Source of the DNA: Galdieria partita
Taxonomy: Eukaryota > Rhodophyta > Bangiophyceae > Galdieriales > Galdieriaceae
Assembly (NCBI GenBank): GCA_025991245.1
Contig: BQMJ01000005.1
Coordinates: 186,001-250,000, forward strand
DNA: 64,000 nt
Direction of reading: 5' to 3'
Part shown: one piece after another, positions 23,224 to 32,433 of the stretch
How the letters are laid out: each line of letters starts with the position of its first letter
Numbering within the stretch: position 1 is the stretch's first letter
Position numbers and translations under genes: made by a program
The notes under the pieces: model-generated
The model's database searches: none
Seen by the model: the letters and a program-made list of their open reading frames with translations, nothing else
Told to the model about the DNA's origin: nothing

Positions 23224-24491
23224 ATTCTCTTGAATGCAACTAGTTGGGCAAGCTTCAATTTGCAATGAGAAAGTCTGGTTCAACCATGTCTCAAATTCTT
23301 CCTCCAAGAATATGACATTAAATATCAGGACCCATTAAAAATGACCAAGTTTTGGTTAACAGTTCTCCTTGTGGACATTTGAACTGTTTTCTTCTTTCAA
23401 CAAAGCTAGGAAAGGGTTTCCTTCTTTTGAAGGATATTTACCTTGTTCATTCCAGTAGACTATGTTTCAGTAGAATCTCAGTTGTTAGTTGTCGGACAAA
23501 TCACATGAACATCTACTTTCTTAAATATTTACGTAGTTTGAATTCCTCGAGATTTCATTACTACTCGTTTAAATTATGAAACTTTATCGTGCTCAAATCC
23601 GCACTTCCGTAAATATTCTTCTAGATATTTGCGGAACAACTATTTAGATATAGGTGGATATGTAGTCTGTTGTTTAGCCAGTAGTAAACTTGAACTTTCC
23701 AACTGCTTGGCTTCAGTTCATCTATTTACCTAAAAAATTGGTAGAAAGTCTAAACTGCTTTAAATCTAACCTTTCTGCCGCCAATGGAGTAGGGTTCTAA
23801 CGGTTCCCAAAACTTGTCACCATGAAGTAAACAATGCTTTCCGAGAAAATGTAGTCATCAGCTTGAGATCATTTCGCCGTGGAAGCAAGTTATTCTTTTC
23901 GTGAACTCTTTGCTAAAATTTTAGCAATCGTTCAGAGTAGCAAGACAGAAAACTGTATTGTTGAAATGGAGTCTTATACAGTTTCGGAATGGTTTCACAC
24001 AAGACAAATAAGAAGATGAAAAAGAATGTTACCTAGCGCTCCACAGTCAAGTGAAAGAGTAGAGTCATTTTATTAAAATATAAAACCCTAAAGAATAATA
24101 ACTGAAGACTCTCAGTAGGATATCGGTAGAGTTATGAGATGTTGAATTTTTGGGCATAGCTGGCGACGGCAAATTTCTTGTGAGAGTGGTACGTAGAAGC
24201 CCAAACTTAGTTATGCGGTTGGATATGATGAGCAATAGTTCACTTTGAGCATTTTCCCATGAAAACCTCAACAGTGTCTTTCGCTCCTAACTGATCCAGT
24301 GACAGTTTATGCTTTCTGACTTCACTTAAGAGACTAAGCTTTGTGTTAGGGTTTTTGCTGCAAGGACACACGAGATTGTTCATACTTTGATAATATTGAT
24401 TGTTTCAAAACATAGATAAAGACTTTAAAAATTCATTTTTGGAAAAGAGTCACAATGGAAAGATTACTGAGAAGTTAAGAAAGTCCTGCAT
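23224..24491. other. Longest gene-free stretch, about 1.27 kb
   Basis: AT-rich and broken by stops in every frame. The longest frames (about 70 codons) lack ATG starts and family similarity. I looked for tRNA arms, snRNA landmarks and repeats by eye and saw none. It sits between the 3' ends of two convergent genes, so a promoter load does not explain its length. An unrecognised noncoding RNA or a very fragmented gene cannot be ruled out. Confidence 0.5.
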
Positions 24492-25885
24492 CTAGCCAAC
24501 ATTTTCGGGATTTTGTAGACCAAGCGACAGAAGATCGTCAAGGCTCGTAGTTATTTCGGATTTTCGAGGGGAAAACTCTTCCGTAGTCCAACTCTTTGGA
24601 CTTGCTTGTGGACTTGCTTCCTGGATTTTTGTATTTCTTGAAGGTGTAGACGCTTCGGTTTGCATGTCTTCCTTCATAGTTTTTTTGTGGCCTTTTCTTT
24701 TGTCGTCAAAAATCTCCAAAACTTCTATGATGGTAGATTCAAGAGTTTGCATTTCAGGGGTTTTATAAATGTTTGCCTTGGTATTTACACCAGTAAGTTT
24801 CTTTAGAGCCAGCCTTGCTTGCACTAGAAGATGAATAGCCTGTTCGTCATCTGCCAATTCTGAAACATCATTCGTCTTCATGAGAAGTTCTTTGAGAACA
24901 AGAATATCAGACTCCAATGTCTTGATACTTTTTCCAAGCAACATTTCTTCCTGACGGCTAGCTATAGAGGTTGAACTACTTTGGCTGCTTGAAGATGAAT
25001 AGGCTTTGTTCGATATGAGTGGTGATAATACTGAGCTAGGAATGTTTTTTAGAGCCCTTGTTCCATGTACGTAAGGTTTTCCTTCTTGCCGTACTTCTGG
25101 GAAATGATACTTTAGATTTTTACTATGAAAACGTTCCATCCAAAAGACTGCAGCAGGATCCATTGAGAAAGAGGAGGATGCTTCGAGCTCTTCTGCCCAT
25201 GCTCTCATCAGCATCATTACCATTTCTAATATATTTGTTATGAGGATGCCAAGTCTATTTTCCAATCACTTACCTTTTATCTCGTAAGAAATAGAACGAT
25301 GTTGTTTGATAATGTTTTCAGTATTTGTAATTGTGAGGGTCTTACGGAGTCGCGTGGACACTGGCTCCTTATAGTCTGGAACTACTATTCTCCAAAGTCT
25401 TCGAAAGAATTTATCTGTAGCAATATCTCTGAAGAAGCCAGGAACATTTCGCACGGCATCTTCTAATAGTAGTAAAGCTCGATTCAAGACATCCTCATCT
25501 TGTACTTTAAGTCTTTTTCGAATAGCGAATGCCAATAATTCACCTCCTCTAAGAAATTCACTAGCACTTTGAAAGATTTTCTGCTTTTTGGCTTCAATAT
25601 TCTGACCTAAGATATAAAGTAGAAATTAGTAGTAGTGTGTGAAATTCGATCCAATTTACCTGAAGTATCCTTTTTTTCTGTCCATTCTTCTACTAATATG
25701 ACCATTTGTATCAAATCTGGATTGCTTAGTCTCAAGTAACTACTGTCTTGCTTTGTAAGTAGCCCAAGGCCTAAGTTTTGAACTCCCCACGACCGTCTTT
25801 TTCCAAAACTATGCAAAGAAGGACTCGCGCCTTCAATACGGTGCTCTAGTGTAGGTTGCAAACATGCCATGTCACCTCTCGACAT
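24492..25885 (-). CDS. VHS-GAT domain protein (TOM1/GGA-like sorting adaptor)
   Basis: Adaptor that binds ubiquitinated membrane cargo at Golgi or endosomes. Three exons: 25885 to about 25661 (MSRGDMACLQP), about 25610-25277, and about 25217-24492; the second intron joins SYEIK to EMVMMLMRAWAEEL. Residues about 60-210 form a VHS-like helical bundle (DLIQMVILVEEWTEKK, DVLNRALLLLEDAVRNVPGF, FFRRLWRIVVPDYK, VSTRLRKTL). A GAT-like three-helix region follows (LLGKSIKTLESDILVLKELL; DEQAIHLLVQARLALKKLTG). The tail contains SLDDLLSLGL, close to a clathrin-box or acidic di-leucine type motif. There is no gamma-ear, so it is nearer TOM1 than GGA. The first exon before the VHS domain is an unusual extension of about 50 residues. 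Confidence 0.78.
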
Positions 25886-26305
25886 GAACTAAAAACAAGA
25901 ATGAGACTACCAAATGATGTGGAGACTTTTAAACAGCGTTTTCTCATGAATTGGATAAGACACGTTGTATCATTCAATTATGAGAGAGAGGGGAGAGGGG
26001 GAAACAAATGAACGTAAACTATTTCCACAAACCAAATATTGTAAATAGAAAAAATATTCTGTTGCTAGCTTTGTTAAAGTCTACATGTCTCAAATAAAGA
26101 CAAACCATATACATTTGTAACTCCCTTTGGAAGTAGAGCAATGAGACAATCTATGTAACATGTTTTGATTTTGAGAACTTGTGATCGAGAGAATGTTGTC
26201 CAAGGGCGAATTCTAAGGAGCAGTCTTCTGAGGCTGTTAGAAAACCTTAACAAAGTATAACTTGGGGAACTATTAAAAGGTTAGAAAAAAGCTTTACTGG
26301 TCAGA
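25886..26305. other. Divergent intergenic region, 420 bases
   Basis: Between the VHS-GAT gene (minus) and the trehalose-phosphate synthase gene (plus); expected to hold both promoters. A purine-rich GAGAGAGGGGAGAGGGG run lies at about 25982-25998. No gene seen. Confidence 0.6.
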
Positions 26306-29300
26306 ATGGAACAAAGTGGAAAGACTACTGTGAAATTTCACGTGCGCTGTGAAACCCAACGTGGAGAGAGGTATTGACTTTGTTACAACTTGAAATACCT
26401 TTTGAAGTAACGTTTTCTGAAAACAAGGTTGGCTCTTGTTGGAGACTCGGAAGCATTAGGTGCTTGGGATCCTGCAAGGGGTGTACCTCTTTGGACAAAC
26501 GCTAAAAAGTACCCCCGTTGGTCTTGTTCAGTTACGTTGCCTTGTAACACTTGGATTAATTACAAGTAAGCACTCTCATAAGTTTATTTATTCTTCTAGT
26601 GTCGCTGATATAATTTTTACAGATATTGTATCGTTGATTATGGTGACGACTTCGATGTTGCTACAAGCGCAGGAGGAGAGTCCCTAGAGGACGGACAAAG
26701 AGAAGCACAGTTTTTCAGTGAAGATCCACACCCACCAAAATTTGTGAGATGGGAGGACTTTGAGGCTAATCGAAGGGTATTGTTCTTTTTCTTTTAAAGG
26801 TAGCAACTGATAACAGGGACTTGTATAGTTGAAAACGAGTGGAGTTTTTATGCGCGTAGACGACAGAAAATTCGACGAGCTTTTTAATGAAATGAACGAA
26901 GCACGTATTCGAGTTGACTATGGTCATGTGTTTTCCCGTCTAGAGGCACCCGCTTCATCACAAACCTCCTCTTCATCAACAAGTTCTCCGTCCTCTAGAG
27001 TAAGTTTAGTTGCATTTGTGAGTTAGAGTTATTTAAGGTTCGTTGTTAGGGACTTCCAAGTAAGTTACTGATTGTTCTCTACCGACTCCCTGTTATAGCA
27101 AAGAGAAGTAAGCTGTTCGTTTTATTATCTTTTAACGTTAAACTTTTGTGTAGCGTCGAACGGATGGAGCTTCAAGTGGGATGATGATGCTCTCTATTTA
27201 ACGTCCGTTGGCCTTCGAGACGGTCTTCAAGGGAAAATTCGCTTTTACTGGATAGGTATTCTAAACTGCGAGGAGGACATTCCTGAGGATGAACAGGTAA
27301 AGTTTTCATCATTTTCTAGTTCAAAGTAGGTTTTACTGTTGTACAGGAGGGAGTTACTCAAGCACTTATGGATCGTTTCAGTTGCATTCCTGTGTTTGTA
27401 CCAAAGACAACCTTGACAAAGTTCTATCAAGGTTTCTGCAAAGGGGTTCTTTGGCCTCTTTTTCACATGGTATACTATTGTATAAGAAGTTGGTGCCAGT
27501 AGTTTTTAAAGAATTTGAATATAGATAATACAAGTGACGGATGATGGAGGACATACTAAACAATTCGATCGTAGCCTATGGCACGTTTACTGTCTCGTTA
27601 ATCGAAAAGTAGGAAGCAAAGGATTGTGTAATCAAGCTACTAATCGCGCTATAGTTTGCAGATGTTGTTGTAGGTGTATATCATGAAAGTGATCTCATAT
27701 GGATTCATGATTATCACTTGATGGTTCTTCCTTCGCAACTTCGTAGAAAGCTATCAGGAGCTAAAATAGGCTTCTATTTGCATATTCCATGGCCCTCCTC
27801 AGAAATTTACCGTTCCTTACCTGTAAGTAGTTTGGAAATGTTGTTCTTGTCTGAGCTTATTGTTAGGTGCGTGATGAACTTTTAAGAGGTCTCCTATCTG
27901 CTTCTCTCTTGGGTTTTCATTTGTTCGATTATGCTCGACACTTTCTAAGCGCTTGTACCCGACTTTTGAACCTTGAGGTTGGTTGTTTTTGAAGGATAAA
28001 GAAATTGCTAATATGACTTGATATCCGATAGCACGAAAGTAGGCGTGGAAGTTTAGGTGTGGAGTATGGCGGTCGACATGTAATGATTCGTGTCAGTCAC
28101 ATCGGGATCGACCCGAAACGTTTTCAAGAGTTTCAGAAGAAGCCTGAAGTTATATCCAAAACAGAGGAATTGAAGCAGAAATTTAAGGATAAAATAGTAC
28201 TTGGTGCCATCGATGATTTGGACGTTGTAAAAGGAATTTCTTTGAAACTGATGGCTCTAGACTTTTTATTGGCAAACTATCCGTCATATCGAAATAGAAT
28301 TGTTCTCAATCAAGTGGCCATTCCGAAGGTAACTGTAAACTATTAGCTATGTTTCTCTCTCCTCAATGGAAGGTTTCAGACGGCTCGAGTGAAAGAGAAT
28401 GTTCGGAATGAAATTCGCTCCCTAGTCAATCAAATCAATGAGCGTTATGGCAGTCAAAATTATTCACCAGTAATGTATTTTGAGAGAGAAATATCTTTTG
28501 ATGAGAGAGTTGCCATGTATAGGTTTGTATCTTTCCATGTTATTTTATATTTCTTATTGCCACAAAGCCGAGCAGATGCCTTCTTCCTTACCCCTATCAG
28601 GGACGGCTTGAATTTGGTTCCTTATGAATATATTGTCTCAGCATCAGAAGGAAAGGGACAGTTAATCTTGAGTGAGTTTACAGGATGCTCTAGAGCTCTT
28701 TCAGGGGCTGTTCGTGTGAACCCCTGGAATATAGAAGAGGTAAAGTGATATATACCTTGTGTTATAGACACTTTCTGAGATGATTTCAACAGGTAGCAAG
28801 CGTTATTGACCGTGTGATGCAACTTGACCAGAATGAAATAAGTCGCAAACTTCACGCAGACTACAAGTACGTTACAGCTCATTCAACTATGGAATGGGCA
28901 GAGTCCTTTTTGGCAGATTTGGAAAGAGCTTCGGAACCAGTGAATCGAGTCACAAAATTGGTTGGTAGACTGATTCAATTCATTATGGGAAAGCTGCTTA
29001 CCTTTTGATCAGGGACTTGGTTTTGGTGTTGGCTTTCGTTTATTGGAATTTGAAGGTTTCCGACATCTTTCAACGGACATGGTGCTCCACAAGTTTCAGA
29101 AGTCTCAGAGACGTTTACTTCTTTTGGATTACGATGGAACTTTAACTCGTTCTGGCAATCATGCCAATCGAATGGCTCATGCATGGGCAACTCCAACATC
29201 TGCTGTCATGAATAACTTAGCAGCATTATCTCAAGACACGAAAAACATAGTTTTTATTATGAGTGGTCGTCGCAAAGACGTATTAGAACAGACATTTGAG

Positions 29301-30121
29301 CAACATCCTAGAGTTGCATTAGCTGCAGAGCACGGTTTCCATTATCGTTGGAGTAGGGTATGTATTACCTTACAGAATGTAAAGGAACCGCTTGACAAGT
29401 TTTATAGGACCAACCTTGGCAAGTAATGTATCCGAATGCGGATCTTAGTTGGTTAGAGGTTGCACATGAAATAATGGTCTCTTATACTGAGAGGACAGAT
29501 GGTTCTTTTATTGAAGAAAAAACGGCTGGTCTTGTTTGGCATTTTGTTGATGCAGATCCAGGTTTGTATTGATACTTTGTATATATTTAGACAAGATTAA
29601 CAAGACATTGTTCAGAATTTGGTTCTTGGCAAGCTAAAGAGATGCATGATCATCTTGAAAGTGTTTTAAGCTCATTTGGAGTTCAAGTTATCACGGGCAA
29701 TGGATGGGTACAAGTACGTTTAAAGGACGTGAACAAAGGTGCTATGGTGAAGGTCTGTTATGATTCAAGGAATTTTCATTTTACTAAATGCTTTATAGAG
29801 AATCCTTGATGAACTGTCAAGTAATACCCCAGACTTTGTGTTCTGCTGTGGTGATGATCGTACTGACGAAGACATGTTTGCGTTTCTAGGTATATAGTAT
29901 ATCCTAGTTTGGTTATAACGGTTGCTTATGATATCTCAGAAACTACGTTTGAAGCAAGTGAACATCACGATGGTATATTTACTTGTACTGTTGGAGCAAA
30001 ACCTTCCAATGCTCGATACTATCTTCGCGACAACGATGAAGTTGCAGATCTACTGGCAGCTTTAGCTTCCACGAGGAATAGAATGGGAGCACCTCGCTCA
30101 TATACTGTCAATGTAATGTAG
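26306..30121 (+). CDS. Trehalose-6-phosphate synthase/phosphatase (class II) with N-terminal CBM20
   Basis: Fusion protein of the trehalose pathway: the GT20 domain joins UDP-glucose and glucose-6-phosphate, and the HAD domain removes phosphate. Many short introns; total about 1,000 aa. Residues 1-110 form a CBM20 starch-binding module (VKFHVRCETQRGERLALVGD, LGAWDPARGVPLW, YPRWSCSVTLP, WINYK). The GT20 domain follows (GFCKGVLWPLFH, WIHDYHLMVLPSQLRRKL, GFYLHIPWPSSEIYRSLPVR, DDLDVVKGISLKLMALDFLL, DGLNLVPYEYIV). The phosphatase domain has LLLDYDGTLT, IMSGRRKDV and CCGDDRTDEDMF, i.e. all HAD motifs. The sequence is closest in style to plant class II TPS, several of which have lost synthase activity; whether this one is active cannot be read by eye. 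The ATG at 26306 directly precedes the CBM20 strand. Confidence 0.94.
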
Positions 30122-30591
30122 AAGAACTTTGAAAGGTTGATTTATTGACTTTCAGTATTAGGACTTTCATTTTAATCAAGAAGAGAAAAGTATTTCTTTT
30201 GAAAAATCGTTCTGAAGAGATGTTCCCATTCGACGTTCTACTTTTAGCCTCTATTATATATTAGATATACCTATTGATAGTCGAAATTCCAATAGTAAAG
30301 GGAGCAATGTTATTGAAGAGAGCTTATTTCATACTTTTGAATGAGAAATGTATCTATGGCAAGTTGTAAACTCGAAATATTTGGACTGTTGAGTTCATAA
30401 AGCAGTGCGATAAGAATAATTGAATTAGCCTTTGCAGCAAAAAGGTTTTGAGGGTTACACAAGCAGGTCCTCCGAAGGAGTCTTGTTGTTATCTGAGGAC
30501 TTGACAAGTTGTCCTATTATTTGTTTCAAACCTAGTTGTTTTAGTATTTGAATACTTTGTAGGTTCCTTCCTATTTGAGGAATAAGCTGCC
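30122..30591. other. Intergenic stretch, 470 bases
   Basis: Between the TPS/TPP stop and the RER1 start, both plus strand. Minus-strand frames here (30310-30652) have no ATG-supported family match and overlap the RER1 first exon. Nothing else recognised. Confidence 0.6.
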
Positions 30592-31527
30592 ATGGATAAA
30601 CTGGTAGCACTGCGTAACAAGTACCAAACTTTCTTAGACAAGCTAACCCCATTCATTTTGTATCGTTGGGTTTGCTTTGGTAAGTAAACTACTTGTTCCT
30701 TTATGTTTTTTAAGAAGGTACTCCAAAGGGGGTTTGCTTGCTCTCTTTCTTGTTAGAATATTTGTAGCACAAGGATTTTATATTATAGCATATGTTTTAT
30801 TCATCTACTTACTTAACCTTTTCATACTTTTCCTGCAGCCTCAAGTAAGAAAGTCTAAGGTTCTAGTGGTTACGTTAAGTACTTGTTTTTCAGGATCGTG
30901 ACGCCCTCACTTCTGTGAACGCAGAGGGTCCAACCCTTCCTGTCAGTTCTTCCGATGTAAGACATTTTCTTGCTGAGTTCTTTATATGTCTGAATCGTGT
31001 CAGGAATTTCGTCCTTTCGTTAGAAGGCTTCCTGAATTTAAATTCTGGCTCTCTGCGACCCGCGCTACTATTTTTGGTTTGTTTGCTACTGCCTTTAGAA
31101 TGCTCGACATTCCTGTATTTTGGCCTATATTGGTTTGTGATAGTCATATTCTTGTGTCTTTTACAATAACTGGAATGTTTCACAGGTTATTTACTTTATT
31201 ATGCTCTTTGTTGCAACCATGCGCAGACAGATTGCAGATATGGTTCAATATCGTTATTTACCATTTAACTTTGGCAAAAAGAAATATACAAGTTCTTCCA
31301 AATTCGTCGCAAGGCGCCAAGAAAACCAAGATAACGACGCTGTCGCTCTGAAAAGTTCAGCAAACGTCAAATTACCTTCTTCGGCCCAGTCACCAAGGAC
31401 CAGTGGAGCCCAGTTTGATGACGTTAAAGAAAACTCCAATTCAGGGACTGCAGGAACCGTTGCTGGAGGTTCTTTGAAAACTCCTTCCCCAAGTACGAGA
31501 CAGCTCCATCGTTTTCACAGAGGATAA
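30592..31527 (+). CDS. RER1: RER1, ER retention receptor of the Golgi, with extended tail
   Basis: Retrieves membrane proteins from Golgi to ER in COPI vesicles. Four exons: ATG at 30592 to 30659; 30715-30844 after a 55-nt intron with a GTATCG donor; 30894 to about 30956; and the last two pieces around the intron near 31135-31185. The joined protein follows the family all along: KYQTFLDKLTPFILRYSKGG, VRIFVAQGFYIIAYVLFIYL, EFRPFVRRLPEFKFW, FRMLDIPVFWPILV, MRRQIADMVQYRYLPFNFGK, KKY. Four hydrophobic segments are present. After KKY there is a Ser/Asn-rich tail of about 75 residues, longer than usual. A better-looking GTAAGT donor downstream (30671) breaks the reading frame, so I prefer the GTATCG one. 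Its stop lies 35 bases from the stop of the convergent gene at 31563. Confidence 0.93.
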
Positions 31528-31562
31528 TTGAATTTCTTTTTATAAAAACTTTTGTATTTTTA

Positions 31563-31955
31563 TCACCGCCGTTTTTTCTTTCTGCGTCGTTCTTTCCGTA
31601 GTTGCTTCAACTGCTTACGTATCTGGGACTTTGACCAAGGAACATTCTCCTTTTCCAAACCTTTTGGTCTCTGAAAACGTACCCCTATCTCTTTCATTTC
31701 ATTCCAAATTTGTTCAAAGTTTTCAAACAACTCTGAGACGGAGATGTCTTCGTGCTGATGTTCCTTCTCAGACACGAGTTGCAAGGCTGGCTTTTTCTTA
31801 AGAGTCCCCTGCAAGACTTCAGCTCCCTTTCTAGTGTTTTCATACACCAGTTCCGACTCTGTATTTACTTCATTTTCTCCCAAATTTAAATAAGTTTTTA
31901 CTTGATGAGCTCCTGTTTCATAGGACGTAAATAAGCTTCGCAAGCTCGTTCCCAT
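31563..31955 (-). CDS. Hypothetical basic protein, 130 aa
   Basis: Single exon with an ATG at 31955. The N-terminal half is mixed polar, the middle has a helical acidic patch (SVSELFENFEQIWNEMKEI), and the last 20 residues are almost all Lys/Arg (LRKERRRKKKRR), a likely nuclear or nucleolar targeting and RNA-binding tail. The family is not recognised; the end resembles small ribosome-biogenesis factors. Its start is only 27 bases from the start of the divergent Pcc1 gene and its stop 35 bases from that of RER1, leaving little room for separate control regions. Confidence 0.7.
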   Translation of the reverse strand: MGTSLRSLFTSYETGAHQVKTYLNLGENEVNTESELVYENTRKGAEVLQGTLKKKPALQLVSEKEHQHEDISVSELFENFEQIWNEMKEIGVRFQRPKGLEKENVPWSKSQIRKQLKQLRKERRRKKKRR

Positions 31956-31982
31956 CGCAACAATTCATGCCATTGTCTGTTT

Positions 31983-32433
31983 ATGGAAGATCAGTTTTCT
32001 AAGTGGTCCAATTTGCCTTGTTATGAGTAAGTAGAAAGCCAATTCTTTTCCATAAAAAGTTTCATTTTCCGTCAAGGGAACATTGGGTACCATTCCAGAG
32101 TCCTGAATTGGCGCTTGTGGCGTTGAAGAGTATACAGGCAGACCCGGAACTTCGTCCCAACCAAGTAAAGTAGCATATTTTCTTTTATGGATAGTGTGTT
32201 GTAACCGTTATGCAGGTGAAGCGCATTCTTTCGGTACAAAATAGTTTGTTACACATGTAAGAGTTTATTATTGATTTTCTCAAGAGGATCTTCCGACACG
32301 TGCTTTAGTGAACTGTATGCAAAAGACGAGCGAGCCTTGAAGATGGCGTTGCAATCACTTCAACAAATGATTTATGTTGTGCAAACAGCAATTACTTGGT
32401 TCTCTACTGATTATTGGAAGACTGCAGCTTAAA
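31983..32433 (+). CDS. PCC1: KEOPS complex subunit Pcc1 (LAGE3-like)
   Basis: Dimerisation subunit of the KEOPS/EKC complex that makes the t6A modification of tRNA A37. The gene is split into four short exons by three introns (donors after TGTTATGA, CCCAACCAA and TTACACAT), so no long open frame shows it. The joined protein is about 106 aa: MEDQFSKWSNLPCYEEHW, then VPFQSPELALVALKSIQADP, ELRPNQVKRILSVQNSLLHI, and DERALKMALQSLQQMIYVV ending QTAITWFS. This matches the Pcc1 fold: a first strand, a helix with the ELRP-type loop, a second hairpin, and a long helix with the LK-A-S pattern. The stop TAA (32431-32433) overlaps the opposite-strand stop of the S9 peptidase gene. Confidence 0.88.

Noticed and set aside
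23352-23579. Plus-strand 75-codon frame in the long gap
   Set aside because: Starts at a non-ATG codon and encodes an unremarkable Leu/Ser-rich string without domain character.
19423-30121. Isoamylase and TPS as a functional gene cluster
   Set aside because: They lie on the same strand, but two unrelated genes and long gaps lie between them, and eukaryotic neighbours are rarely co-regulated; noted only as context.
30310-30652. Two minus-strand frames of 65 codons
   Set aside because: Both start without a true ATG and overlap the RER1 first exon and its upstream region; no family similarity.
30671-30695. GTAAGT donor at 30671 for the first RER1 intron
   Set aside because: It looks stronger than GTATCG at 30660, but no acceptor then restores the RER1 frame. 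The GTATCG donor joins the two conserved blocks directly.
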